From an uncultured Mucispirillum sp. (GTDB taxonomy: Bacteria; Chrysiogenota; Deferribacteres; Deferribacterales; Mucispirillaceae): DNA of 64,000 bases. How positions within the stretch are numbered: position 1 is the stretch's first letter; each line of letters begins with the position of its first letter. Where the stretch lies: assembly GCA_944324495.1 (NCBI GenBank), contig CALUWN010000002.1:62001-126000 (forward strand), written 5' to 3'. Both the position numbers and the translations under genes were made by a program. This document shows positions 18,821 to 27,498 of the stretch, one piece after another. The notes under the pieces are model-generated. The model was given only the letters and a program-made list of their open reading frames with translations, did no database searches and was not told where the DNA came from.

Positions 18821-19383
18821 ATTATTGCTCCATTCATCATATTTTCTAGTTGCATTTTTCTTAAATTATAAATTGATTGGCTTATTGCATATTGTTTGCT
18901 ATTTAGCCTATATGCTTCCACTATTTCTTTTTGCGTATCCAAACTTGGCAAATCTATCTCAAGTTCGTTTAAAGCATTTCTTGGCAGAGTAGGGGTTGTG
19001 GCAGAAAGTAGTGTTACTTTTTCCAGTTGCTTTTTACAAGCTGGACTATTTAACCAAATAGCAAGATATGGTTTATAACAGGTTGGTTTTATCACATCTA
19101 TTATAAATACAGCATTAGATGTAACAAATGGCTTCTCACTTTCAAAAATTGCAGCCTTAAATGTGCCACGTGCTGTTAGCAGTATTTCCCCTTGACTAAG
19201 TGGGGTAATACTCTTAATATTATCCGTAGATATTTTAATACATTGGTGGTAGTCGATTTCCCCAAATGCATTAATATCTTTTGCTTGTAGCAGATAGAAA
19301 GGTCCAGTTTCATCTGCTACAGGTTGCCCTCTAAAGCTATAACCTGCTTTAATAGAGCAAAAACTCTTAATCTGTAGCTTCAT
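18817..19383 (-). CDS. Half-size HsdS-like specificity protein (single TRD)
   Basis: 188 aa, about half a normal S subunit. It has one target-recognition domain (CSIKAGYSFRGQP, FYLLQAKDIN, GEILLTARGTFKAAI, TLPRNALNELEIDLPSLDTQ) followed by one long helix (EIVEAYRLNSKQYAISQSIY). Single-TRD S proteins are known to work as dimers in some type I and BcgI-like systems. It is the first gene of the operon, behind a good promoter and a strong AAGGAGG (19391-19397), and it is coupled to hsdM by an ATGA overlap. With the full HsdS 2.7 kb downstream, the operon encodes two S-type proteins. Confidence 0.85.
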   Translation of the reverse strand: MKLQIKSFCSIKAGYSFRGQPVADETGPFYLLQAKDINAFGEIDYHQCIKISTDNIKSITPLSQGEILLTARGTFKAAIFESEKPFVTSNAVFIIDVIKPTCYKPYLAIWLNSPACKKQLEKVTLLSATTPTLPRNALNELEIDLPSLDTQKEIVEAYRLNSKQYAISQSIYNLRKMQLENMMNGAII

Positions 19384-19475
19384 ATTTTTTCCTCCTTATA
19401 ATTTTCGCTACATTGTTCTACTGTCAAAATGAATATCAGTAGATACAATAAACCCATAAACTTAGGTCATGATTA

Positions 19476-19504
19476 GTTATATATCATATTTTTTTAAATG
19501 TCAA
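19476..19504 (-). promoter_or_regulatory. Sigma70-type promoter of the type I restriction operon
   Basis: On the minus strand TTGACA (19499-19504) and TATAAC (19476-19481) are separated by exactly 17 bp. Transcription would start near 19469, leaving a leader of about 85 nt before the half-S gene. Confidence 0.6.
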
Positions 19505-19554
19505 CGGAAAATTTAGCAGTAGAAGAATGTAGCCGACTGAAAATAACTATTGGA

Positions 19555-20157
19555 CTAATTCTTATATAATTTTAATAAATATTCTAGTAAGTTATCCATA
19601 TTGGTGTTTATTATAGGTTGCAGGGTCTTAAGCATGTTTCTAACTTGCTCTGCATCTTCAACACTAGAATTACGGTTGATAGGAAATATTTTTGCATACA
19701 TATTCTTATTCTCAAAAATTTTATCTATTATTTTTGCTTTTAAAAGTACATCTTCTAAATTACGAGTATTAAAAATTGGTACTATATAATCATAAGCCCA
19801 ATGGTCTTTAAACATACTTTTATTTTTAAAGTTTTTAATATCTCTTTCTGTTAGTTCTTCATCATCTGTATCCATAATAATAAAGATTTTAAAATTAGGA
19901 TTTATTGTGTTTTTATTTGTTTTAATAGAGTAGTGTTTAAGGAGATTACCTTTGGTTGCAAATATTTTATTGTATAAGCACCTATTAATGCTATTAATTT
20001 GAATACTAGATTTACCGTTTTGCTCAGCATATGTAACAACACTTAATCGTAATAAACTACATAAATGTTGGGAAAGAAAATATTCAGATTGTCCATGGCA
20101 TATTATTATTGCTTGCTTATATTTATTGGTTTTTTTCGTTGTTATTTTTTTTCGCAT
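19555..20157 (-). CDS. TOPRIM/RloB-like protein paired with an ATPase (candidate defence effector)
   Basis: 200 aa, not assignable to a named family with certainty. After a basic N-terminus, QAIIICHGQSEYFLSQHLC has the shape of a TOPRIM first strand with the catalytic glutamate. NFKIFIIMDTDDEELTERD supplies the DxD motif, and YDYIVPIFNTRNLEDVL follows. This arrangement resembles RloB and OLD-type TOPRIM nucleases. The gene overlaps the upstream ATPase gene by 35 bp, implying translational coupling and a two-protein complex. The likely role is a nuclease activated or held by the ATPase during phage attack; this is inference from family logic. Confidence 0.6.
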   Translation of the reverse strand: MRKKITTKKTNKYKQAIIICHGQSEYFLSQHLCSLLRLSVVTYAEQNGKSSIQINSINRCLYNKIFATKGNLLKHYSIKTNKNTINPNFKIFIIMDTDDEELTERDIKNFKNKSMFKDHWAYDYIVPIFNTRNLEDVLLKAKIIDKIFENKNMYAKIFPINRNSSVEDAEQVRNMLKTLQPIINTNMDNLLEYLLKLYKN

Positions 20158-21454
20158 TATCTAAAATCTCATTTATTTCAATAAAATCAATGTCACTAGT
20201 ATAAGGGATACCACCATATTCACCAGATAAATAGCGTTTTCGAATATTTAAATACGGATGTAATTTCTGTTCATAATCAACTACAGAGTATACTTCTTTA
20301 TTTCTATTAGATAAAATATCAAGTATGTAAATGCTATCTTTTTTAATATTTGCTTCCATTAATGTTGTGCTATGGGTAGTAAGTATGAGTTGACCATTTA
20401 TGTTTTCTGCAAAATTTTCTAATAGTGTTTTTATCATTATATCATGTATTCCTGTATCAAACTCATCAATAATTACTATACCACCATCTAAAGAATAAAT
20501 AAATAGTGGTATAAGGTCAAATAATTTTTGAGTTCCAGTTGATTCTCTGCTAAATGGTATATCAATAAGTTTATTACCAATCAATTTTTTGCAATATAGT
20601 ATATATTTTATTTCATCTTTGTCTGTTTTGGTGTCATAATATACTTGTCTAATATCTGAGTAAAGAGATGTAATAATACTATCAAGAATTTTTTCTGTAG
20701 TATGTAATAAATCGAGCTTGTCAAGCTCAATATTGCCCATATTTATATTATCTAAAAAAAGTGGATTATTGAAAGACGTGCGATTAATTCCATATTTACT
20801 TATTGGTTTTAATACATTAAAAGTTAAAAATAACTTTATAGTATCCAAAATATTATTATTGATATTTTTTGTTATATATTCTACCATTTTGTCATGCATT
20901 TCATATAATATGATAGAAATAAATGCATGTTTTCCCCAGTATTTGTCAATTTCATTAGATAATTCTTTAAAATAAGTCATGTTTTTAGAAACTTTTTCTA
21001 TATTGTAATGGTCTATGTGAAGTTCAAATAGAACTTCATCTTTTTTATTTTTTAGCATTGATAATTTTTCAAATATAATTCGTTCACTATCTGTTTGTAT
21101 TATGTATTCATAGTGTGTTTTGCCTAGTTTAATACCACACTCAATATGTATATTATCATCATATTCTATTGTTTTATAGTCTTTAATAATATTTGAAATA
21201 AGGTGTGGATTTATAATAAGGTTGTAAAATTTTGACAGCTCTTGATTTTCGTCTTCAATATGTGGGCTAGGAGTTAATACCCTACTAAATAATATACGCT
21301 TTATGAAATCAAATATTTCTACAATATTTGATTTGCCTGCACCGTTTTCTCCATAAATAATGTTTAATTTTCTTGGTGTATTCCTATTATTTCTAAAATC
21401 TATTGTAAAATCAATTAATGATTTAAAGTTTTTAACATGTAAATATGTAAACAT
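20123..21454 (-). CDS. AAA/ABC-type ATPase (AAA_15/AAA_21-like), defence-associated
   Basis: 443 aa. The N-terminus FTYLHVKNFKSLIDFTIDF is the usual start of RecF/OLD-like ATPases, followed by Walker A IIYGENGAGKSNIVEIFDFI (about residues 33-52). The signature-like region is FSRESTGTQKLFDLIPLF, Walker B is GGIVIIDEFDTGIH, and the H-loop region is LILTTHSTTLME. The tail IRKRYLSGEYGGIPYTSD is typical of ATPases that partner a separate TOPRIM/RloB-like protein. The coupled downstream gene is exactly such a protein. Two direct copies of a 17-bp AT-rich sequence (21466-21482 and 21528-21544) lie just upstream and may be operator sites. It runs opposite to ppx, in a divergent arrangement. Confidence 0.8.
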   Translation of the reverse strand: MFTYLHVKNFKSLIDFTIDFRNNRNTPRKLNIIYGENGAGKSNIVEIFDFIKRILFSRVLTPSPHIEDENQELSKFYNLIINPHLISNIIKDYKTIEYDDNIHIECGIKLGKTHYEYIIQTDSERIIFEKLSMLKNKKDEVLFELHIDHYNIEKVSKNMTYFKELSNEIDKYWGKHAFISIILYEMHDKMVEYITKNINNNILDTIKLFLTFNVLKPISKYGINRTSFNNPLFLDNINMGNIELDKLDLLHTTEKILDSIITSLYSDIRQVYYDTKTDKDEIKYILYCKKLIGNKLIDIPFSRESTGTQKLFDLIPLFIYSLDGGIVIIDEFDTGIHDIMIKTLLENFAENINGQLILTTHSTTLMEANIKKDSIYILDILSNRNKEVYSVVDYEQKLHPYLNIRKRYLSGEYGGIPYTSDIDFIEINEILDNAKKNNNEKNQ

Positions 21455-21625
21455 AATTCTCTCTTAAAATTTATAATTTATAATATTATAAATAAAAACT
21501 AGAATAAATTATTAAAAAATGCAAGTAAAAATTTATAATTTATATATTTTTACAATAATTTTTATTGAAAATTTAATATGTAATCTTTTCACTTCCCTTT
21601 TTACAATTCTTTTACCTACTCCGCT

Positions 21626-21654
21626 TTGACAACTTATATTTCCTGTGTTATACT
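21626..21654 (+). promoter_or_regulatory. Near-consensus sigma70 promoter of ppx-ppx2-ppk
   Basis: TTGACA (21626-21631) and TATACT (21649-21654) with a 17-bp spacer. The predicted start near 21661 lies upstream of the AAGGGGG ribosome site (21672-21678) and the ATG at 21684. This rules out the longer reading frame that begins at 21645. Confidence 0.8.
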
Positions 21655-21683
21655 ACCCTTATAAGCATTACAAGGGGGCTTTT

Positions 21684-23210
21684 ATGGAAAATAATCATAA
21701 GACTATTGCTGTAATAGATATAGGCAGTAACTCCATACGTTTGCAGGTGGCAAGGGTAATAGATAGAACATATAAAGTGGTAAACGACCATAAAGCCACT
21801 GTACGCATTGGTGATAATGTATATAAAACAGGTAAATTTTCAGAAGAAGCCATAGATACTCTCTTACAAGTGCTTACAAATATAAAAACCATAATGGATA
21901 GTGAAAATGTGGAAATGTGCCGTGCTGTTGCCACAGCTTCCTTTCGCGAAGCTTCCAACGGGCAGGAAGTAGCAGACTATATTAAAGAAAAAACAGGCAT
22001 AGATATTGAAATAATCTCAGGTAAAGAAGAAGCACGCCTTATGTATTTGGCAGCATCATATTATTTCCAAATGAATGATTGCAATGTACTGCTTGTAGAT
22101 ATGGGCGGTGGCAGTACAGAGTTCAGCTATGCAGAAAAAGGCTGCCTTATAACATCTGAAAGTACTCCTCTTGGCTGTTCCAAACTAAACTATGAATACT
22201 TGCAGGGCGATATTCCAAGCCAAGCTCAAATAAAAGCACTTAGGCAGTATTTAACTGATACGCTGGATACTATACTTCCTAATGCAAAAGTAACAAAATT
22301 AATATGTTCTGGTGGCACAATAAACAATATTTCAGCCATATATAATAAACGTCAGAATTTTTCAGATGCTGCTGTTAAGTTTGTAGACAGTGTTTTTTCC
22401 AAGCATTTCTTCAATGAAATTTCAGGCAAGCGTTTAGAAGAACGCCTTAAAATATCAGGTATTGAGCCAACAAGGGCCGATATTATATTAAGTGCATCTA
22501 TCCTTGTAAATCTGCTTATAAAAAGATATTCCCTTGACGGGTTTTACACTCTTTCTGGTGGGCTTCGTGCAGGGCTTACAATAGATGTAATGAATAAAAT
22601 GGGTATAGAGCTTATGTTCCAAGGTGGCAATACCGATGTAGCTTATGCAAGGCTTATTGAAACTGGCAAAAAATACTTTTTTGATGAAAAACATGCAGAG
22701 CAGGTTACAAGGCTTTCTAAAATATTATTTGAAAAGCTTAAAAATATATTATCTCTTGATGATGGGGACTATAAACTTTTAGAAGCTGCCTCCATGCTTC
22801 ATGATACAGGCACACATATTGCCTATTCAAAACATCATAAGCATTCATATTATTTAATCATGAATACAGAGCTTCCCGGTTTTAATGATGATGAGATAGC
22901 AGTAATTGCAAATGTGGCACGGTATCACAGGCGTTCTATGCCAAAATTAGGTCATGAAAACTATGCAGCATTATCCAGTAAAGCAAGGGAGAAAGTATCA
23001 AAACTAGCAAGCATATTACGTATTGCAGACGGGCTTGATAGAACTCATTCCCAAGTAATAAAAGATATAAATATAGAAGTAATAGATAACCACATAAACT
23101 TTAATCTTGAAGTAGATAAAAACTATAATATAGAAATGGAAAAAGCAGGTTTTGATAAGAAAAAAGACCTGCTTGAAAAAATAACTGGTATGAGTGCGGA
23201 GCTTATATAA
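21684..23210 (+). CDS. ppx: Exopolyphosphatase / pppGpp phosphohydrolase family protein
   Basis: 508 aa. The N-terminal ASKHA-fold phosphatase has the phosphate-1 motif AVIDIGSNSIRLQV, the catalytic region with the glutamate in AVATASFREASNG, the second phosphate motif LLVDMGGGSTEFSY, and GGTINNISA. The C-terminal HD-type domain has AASMLHDTGTHIAYSKHH. This is the Ppx/GppA layout, cleaving polyphosphate or pppGpp. The start is chosen at ATG 21684 for its AAGGGGG site. It leads a three-gene operon with a degenerate paralogue and ppk, so the operon encodes both making and breaking of polyphosphate. Confidence 0.93.
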   Translation: MENNHKTIAVIDIGSNSIRLQVARVIDRTYKVVNDHKATVRIGDNVYKTGKFSEEAIDTLLQVLTNIKTIMDSENVEMCRAVATASFREASNGQEVADYIKEKTGIDIEIISGKEEARLMYLAASYYFQMNDCNVLLVDMGGGSTEFSYAEKGCLITSESTPLGCSKLNYEYLQGDIPSQAQIKALRQYLTDTLDTILPNAKVTKLICSGGTINNISAIYNKRQNFSDAAVKFVDSVFSKHFFNEISGKRLEERLKISGIEPTRADIILSASILVNLLIKRYSLDGFYTLSGGLRAGLTIDVMNKMGIELMFQGGNTDVAYARLIETGKKYFFDEKHAEQVTRLSKILFEKLKNILSLDDGDYKLLEAASMLHDTGTHIAYSKHHKHSYYLIMNTELPGFNDDEIAVIANVARYHRRSMPKLGHENYAALSSKAREKVSKLASILRIADGLDRTHSQVIKDINIEVIDNHINFNLEVDKNYNIEMEKAGFDKKKDLLEKITGMSAELI

Positions 23211-23212
23211 GT

Positions 23213-24724
23213 ATGAAAACATATCTGTATGGTATAATAAATATTGGTGCCAGTGCCTTTCGTATGGCAGTATCAGAAGTAAGCAGTAAGGGTATAAAAG
23301 AAATTGATTACCTTATAAAACCCCTGCGTCTTGGAGTGGATACATTTTCTCAAGGCTATATTTCCTTAGAGAGAGTAAAGCAGGCTACAGAAATATTAAA
23401 AGGCTTTCACAATAAATTAGTGGAATACGGCATAAAGGAATACAAGGCAGTATGCACAAGTGGTGTGAGAGAGGCACTAAATAAAGATTTTTTTATAGAT
23501 TACGTAAAAATCCATGCAGGTATAGATATAATAATATTAGAGCCTTCAGAAGAAGTGTATATTAAATACTTAGCTGCTAAATTTTCCGTAGCTAATTTTG
23601 AAAAAATGGAAAAACAGGGTGTAGTGTTTGCAAATATTGCAAGTGGTAATGTAACCCTTTCTGTATCAAAAGGTGATAATGTGCTTTATTCTGGGGCACT
23701 GCCCTATGGCAGTTTAAGGCTTCGTCAGATGTTTCGCCATATTGCACCATCTAAAAGGCACAGAGCATTTGACCAGTATGCAGAAAATATGGTATCCACT
23801 GTAGCAGGCACTATTAACAACACAAAAATAAAAAACTTAGTAGGCAGTGGCAGCTCTATTAATATGATGCTGCGTATATTTAAACCAAATGATGATTTTA
23901 TATTAAGAGATGATTTAGAAAAACTTTATAATAGAATAAGGGCCTACACAAAGCAGGATATAGTAGAAGAATTATCTTTAAGAGATGATGAAGCCGAAGT
24001 ATTAGTGCCGACATTATGCACATATATCCACCTTTTAAAATATACAGGGGCAGATAGGTTTCATTTTTCACCAGTTGATTTTCCAAGCACCCTTACTCAT
24101 TTTTATACAGGAATGTTAAAAGATAAGGATTACCAAAAACGTATAAAGCAGACAATACTCTCATTTGGTGAACGGTTTAATATAAATACGGCACATGCAA
24201 AACGGGTATCAAAATTTGCAAAAAAACTGTTTAATGAGTTTATGGACCTGCACTCTTTAGATAAATCTAAATTTGATATACTAGAAACAGCAGCACTTTT
24301 ATATCAAGTTGGAGAATATATTGACCCTAGAAATGTAACATATAACTCATACTATATAATAAAATCAATAAATATCCCCGGATGGAGCAGTAAAGATATA
24401 CAGCTTACAGCCTGTGTTATAAACAGCATGGGTATAAATAAAACAAATGATGAAAAGATAGAAGTAGCAAATCTTTCATCAACTGAAAGGCTTATAGTAA
24501 ATAAACTAGCCTGTATTTTGCGTATGGCCTATGCTTTAGATGCTGGCAAAAGCAGTATAATAGATGATATAGAAATTATAGATAATGATAATATGATATT
24601 AATAAATGCTCAGGTAAAAAAAGAACCATTTATAGAGCTTTTTACATTTGATAAAATAAAACATACATTTGAAGAAACTTTTGGTATACCAATAGATATA
24701 CGTACATCTATGATATATGATTAA
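23213..24724 (+). CDS. Ppx/GppA-like protein with degenerate active sites
   Basis: 503 aa, collinear with the preceding Ppx along its whole length but altered at key positions. The phosphate-1 motif reads GIINIGASAFRMAV instead of DIGSNS. The second reads VFANIASGNVTLSV instead of DMGGGS. The HD-domain motif is ALLYQVGEYID instead of MLHDTG, and the downstream histidine cluster is RNVTYNSYY. Overall fold landmarks are kept (AVCTSGVREALN, NLVGSGSSINMM). It starts 2 bp after ppx, so it is probably co-translated. The likely role is a pseudoenzyme partner or regulator of Ppx or Ppk; loss of phosphatase activity is inferred from the missing residues. Confidence 0.85.
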   Translation: MKTYLYGIINIGASAFRMAVSEVSSKGIKEIDYLIKPLRLGVDTFSQGYISLERVKQATEILKGFHNKLVEYGIKEYKAVCTSGVREALNKDFFIDYVKIHAGIDIIILEPSEEVYIKYLAAKFSVANFEKMEKQGVVFANIASGNVTLSVSKGDNVLYSGALPYGSLRLRQMFRHIAPSKRHRAFDQYAENMVSTVAGTINNTKIKNLVGSGSSINMMLRIFKPNDDFILRDDLEKLYNRIRAYTKQDIVEELSLRDDEAEVLVPTLCTYIHLLKYTGADRFHFSPVDFPSTLTHFYTGMLKDKDYQKRIKQTILSFGERFNINTAHAKRVSKFAKKLFNEFMDLHSLDKSKFDILETAALLYQVGEYIDPRNVTYNSYYIIKSINIPGWSSKDIQLTACVINSMGINKTNDEKIEVANLSSTERLIVNKLACILRMAYALDAGKSSIIDDIEIIDNDNMILINAQVKKEPFIELFTFDKIKHTFEETFGIPIDIRTSMIYD

Positions 24725-24738
24725 TACAGGGTGATAAT

Positions 24739-26760
24739 ATGGACCACAGTAAGAAAGAATATTATATCAGCAGAGAGTTAAGCTGGCTTTCCTTTAATGA
24801 ACGTGTGCTTACAGAAGCATTAGATATACATAACCCATTAATGGAGCGTTTAAAATTCACTGCCATATTTTCATCAAACATGGATGAATTTTTTATGGTG
24901 CGAGTGGCAGGGCTTGTGGAGCAGATTAGTGCGGGCTATGAAAAGACAGATATTGCAGGCTACACTCCAGAAGAGCAGATTATAGCTATCAGCCACCAGA
25001 CAAAACGATTAATTGAAAAACAGCAGAATATATTTATGCAGCTTCGTCAGGAGCTTGAAAAACACAACTGTTTTTTCAACCCAGATATAACTGATGAATA
25101 TTATGAAGATACTGAAAATATATTTATAGATGCTATTATGAGTGTGGTAAGCCCTGTAACACTAGACCCAGCTCACCCATTTCCTTTTATTTATAATAAA
25201 AGGATGACAGTTATTGCAGCACTAGAAAAAGAGGGCAGGGAATATTTTTCGCTTATTATGCTGCCAGAAAATATTAGAAGATATTTTGTAATCCACAAGG
25301 GAGCAAAACGCATTATTTTCACAGTGGAAGAAATAATAAAAAAACACGTTCACAAGCTTTTTAAAGGTTACACTTTAAAAACGGTAAATGTTTTTAGAGT
25401 TACAAGAAATGCAGATATTGAAATGCGTTCAGAAGAAATAGCAGATATGATATTATCTATGAAAGATTTTCTTTCAAGGCGTGTAAAAGGTGCTGTTACA
25501 AGGGTTGAGATAGAGCAAAACACTCCTGTATATATTGTAGAATTTTTACAAAAAATGGTAAATTTTAAGGATATGGAAACCCAGTATGTAGATGGTGTAA
25601 TAGATTTAACATTTTTATTTAACTTATCATCATTAATACCTTCTGCTCAGTTTAGCCATCATGAGCAGTTTATAATACCTTATAATTTTGAAAATGCAGA
25701 AATATTTAATAAAATAAAAGAGCAGGATATATTATTTTTCCGCCCATACTATTCTTTTTCTGCCGTTTCAAAACTTATTGCAACAGCAGCAGGCGATAAG
25801 GATGTACTTGCAATAAAAATGACACTTTATAGAACAAATAGAGATTCTTCCATACTGGCATCTTTAGTAAAAGCTGCCAAAAGTGGCAAGCAGGTAAGCG
25901 TAGTGGTGGAATTAAAAGCCCGTTTTGATGAGGAAAGGAATATTGACTGGGCAAAAAATTTAGAAGATGCAGGCTGTATAGTAACTTATGGTATAGCAGG
26001 GCTTAAAATACATGCAAAATGCCTTTTAATTGTACGCAGGGAAAAAGACGGAATAAAGCGTTATACCCATCTTGCAACAGGCAACTATAATGAAAATACT
26101 GCTATGCAATATACCGATGTGGATTTAATAACATCAAACGATAAAATAGGCAGAGATGCGGCACAGCTTTTTAATTACCTTATGGCTTATACTGATGAGC
26201 AAAGCTGGCAGTCATTAAGCGTTGCACCCTTTAATTTAAGGGAAAATATATACGCTTTATTTGATAATGAAATAAAAATGGCAAAATCTGGCAGGCAGGC
26301 ACGCATTATTATGAAGATGAACTCACTAATTGATAAAGATGTTATCAATAAAATGTATGAGGCTTCTAATGCTGGAGTGCGTATAGACTTAATAGTTCGC
26401 GGCATATGTGGCTTAAAAGCAGGCTGCAAAGGGTTTAGTGAAAATATAAGAGTAAGAAGTATTGTAGGCAGGTTTTTAGAGCACGCTAGAATATTTTATT
26501 TTGAAAATGGGGGAAGCCCACGTTATTTTATAGCTTCAGCTGATATGATGCCAAGAAACTTAAACAGACGTGTAGAATTAATGACAGAGATATATGATAC
26601 ATCACTTCAAGCAAGCCTGCATAAGTTTTTAGATATAACCTTACAGGATAATATGAAAGCATGGATATTAAAAGGCGATACATTTGAAAAAATAGTATGC
26701 GGGCCAAATGATGAGGCAGTTAATTCTCAAGAATATTTTATGAATAATAAGTTAATCTAA
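24739..26760 (+). CDS. ppk1: Polyphosphate kinase 1
   Basis: 673 aa, the usual length of about 690. The N-terminal domain begins YYISRELSWLSFNERVLTEA. The catalytic domains have ASLVKAAKSGKQVSVVVELK and ARFDEERNIDWAKNLEDAG. The first conserved histidine is in GLKIHAKCLLI, followed by YTHLATGNYNENTA. The second is near GRFLEHARIFYF, followed by ADMMPRNLNRRVE. It transfers the gamma phosphate of ATP to polyphosphate via a phosphohistidine. AGGGTG precedes the ATG. Its stop overlaps the stop of the convergent RseC-like gene by 9 bp. Confidence 0.97.
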   Translation: MDHSKKEYYISRELSWLSFNERVLTEALDIHNPLMERLKFTAIFSSNMDEFFMVRVAGLVEQISAGYEKTDIAGYTPEEQIIAISHQTKRLIEKQQNIFMQLRQELEKHNCFFNPDITDEYYEDTENIFIDAIMSVVSPVTLDPAHPFPFIYNKRMTVIAALEKEGREYFSLIMLPENIRRYFVIHKGAKRIIFTVEEIIKKHVHKLFKGYTLKTVNVFRVTRNADIEMRSEEIADMILSMKDFLSRRVKGAVTRVEIEQNTPVYIVEFLQKMVNFKDMETQYVDGVIDLTFLFNLSSLIPSAQFSHHEQFIIPYNFENAEIFNKIKEQDILFFRPYYSFSAVSKLIATAAGDKDVLAIKMTLYRTNRDSSILASLVKAAKSGKQVSVVVELKARFDEERNIDWAKNLEDAGCIVTYGIAGLKIHAKCLLIVRREKDGIKRYTHLATGNYNENTAMQYTDVDLITSNDKIGRDAAQLFNYLMAYTDEQSWQSLSVAPFNLRENIYALFDNEIKMAKSGRQARIIMKMNSLIDKDVINKMYEASNAGVRIDLIVRGICGLKAGCKGFSENIRVRSIVGRFLEHARIFYFENGGSPRYFIASADMMPRNLNRRVELMTEIYDTSLQASLHKFLDITLQDNMKAWILKGDTFEKIVCGPNDEAVNSQEYFMNNKLI

Positions 26761-27156
26761 AATATGTATGGGGCTTTTTTTCAAATTTTTTGAAACATAT
26801 TTTAATATGCCCCATGAAAGTATAAGTGAAGCAAGTGAGAAAACAGCAGTAACTGCTTCTTTTTGAAAAATCATATCAGCTAAGAAGGCAGCAATTATCA
26901 TAATAAGTATTGGTAAGCCGTATAAAAGCAGGGAAAGTTTAAGCATATATTTTTCATCAACTATAATATTAATCTGTGAGCCTTTTTCATATATTTTATT
27001 AGTTTTAATGGTAAAAGATTTTTTCTTTTGGGCAAGCAGGCAGGAGCTTTTGCAGTTTGCACACTCTAAGGCCTGCTCCACAACTATATACCCCTCATGA
27101 GAGCTTAAAACTGTGACAGATATGGTGTTTTGGACGCATATATTATTGTCTGACAT
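26752..27156 (-). CDS. rseC: RseC/MucC family membrane protein
   Basis: 134 aa. The cysteine cluster ALECANCKSSCLLAQKK is followed by the FTIKTNK segment and two membrane helices (LSLLLYGLPILIMIIAAFL and AVTAVFSLASLILSWGIL). This is the RseC/MucC (SoxR-reducing complex protein RsxC-associated) layout, tied to electron transfer at the inner membrane. It overlaps the end of feoA by 14 bp on the same strand and converges on ppk with a 9-bp overlap, an unusually tight junction. The pairing with feoA hints at shared iron or redox control. Confidence 0.85.
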   Translation of the reverse strand: MSDNNICVQNTISVTVLSSHEGYIVVEQALECANCKSSCLLAQKKKSFTIKTNKIYEKGSQINIIVDEKYMLKLSLLLYGLPILIMIIAAFLADMIFQKEAVTAVFSLASLILSWGILKYVSKNLKKSPIHILD

Positions 27157-27358
27157 AAATCATTTCAGCTATATTATCGCTTATTGCAACACGGCTGCTG
27201 CCAACGGCATATATTTTATATGGAGAATTTTGCAATAGTTTTATTTTTGCACCCGGGTAAAACCCAAGTGATGAAATATGGTTTATTTCAGAAGAACTAT
27301 CACATTTTAAAGATGATATTGTGTATGTATTATTAACAACTGCATCACTTAGTTTCAT
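27143..27358 (-). CDS. feoA: FeoA-like SH3 domain protein
   Basis: 71 aa, the normal FeoA size. The fold landmarks are HISSLGFYPGAKIKLLQNSP and VAISDNIAEMIYVR at the end. FeoA supports ferrous iron import by FeoB. No feoB is adjacent in this window. A GGAAAAGA segment precedes the ATG, and a Fur-box-like site lies 29-43 bp upstream. The gene overlaps the RseC-like gene downstream. Confidence 0.88.
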   Translation of the reverse strand: MKLSDAVVNNTYTISSLKCDSSSEINHISSLGFYPGAKIKLLQNSPYKIYAVGSSRVAISDNIAEMIYVRQ

Positions 27359-27386
27359 AATCTTTTCCAGTTATATTTATATATTA

Positions 27387-27401
27387 TGATAATCAATATC
27401 A
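27387..27401 (-). promoter_or_regulatory. Putative Fur box upstream of feoA
   Basis: The 15-bp sequence TGATAATCAATATCA is a 7-1-7 inverted repeat with one mismatch, close to the Fur core TGATAAT-N-ATTATCA. On the minus strand it sits between TTGATA and TATAAA, promoter-like elements just before feoA, so bound repressor would block transcription under iron-replete conditions. Confidence 0.55.
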
Positions 27402-27459
27402 ATTATAAATAAAGCCTAGCACCAAAAAATATGAAAGTCAAGAATATTAGTAGACTGCT

Positions 27460-27498
27460 TCACCCCATTAACAAGAATAACAATATTATTTTTTTCAT
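27460..27498 (-). CDS. 12-codon micro-ORF with strong ribosome site
   Basis: A GGAGG (27504-27508) is placed 5 nt before an ATG that encodes only MKKIILLFLLMG before TGA. Past the TGA the same frame would continue for 18 hydrophobic codons to TAA. It looks like a signal-peptide-like start that has been truncated, or a leader peptide upstream of feoA. The TGA lies inside GGGGTGAAGCAG, which matches the end of the MITE-like element at 58.5-59.3 kb, so an old insertion scar is possible. Confidence 0.25.
   Translation of the reverse strand: MKKIILLFLLMG

Noticed and set aside
19555-21454. PARIS (AriA/AriB) system
   Set aside because: Architecture is similar, but the TOPRIM-like partner is short and its motifs differ from what I expect of AriB; kept only as an ATPase plus TOPRIM-like pair.
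21645-21683. Upstream start of ppx at 21645
   Set aside because: It would place the start inside the TTGACA/TATACT promoter; ATG 21684 has the ribosome site.
27460-27498. Selenoprotein or recoded TGA
   Set aside because: TGA is used as an ordinary stop elsewhere in the window, tryptophan is encoded by TGG, and no SECIS-like hairpin is obvious.
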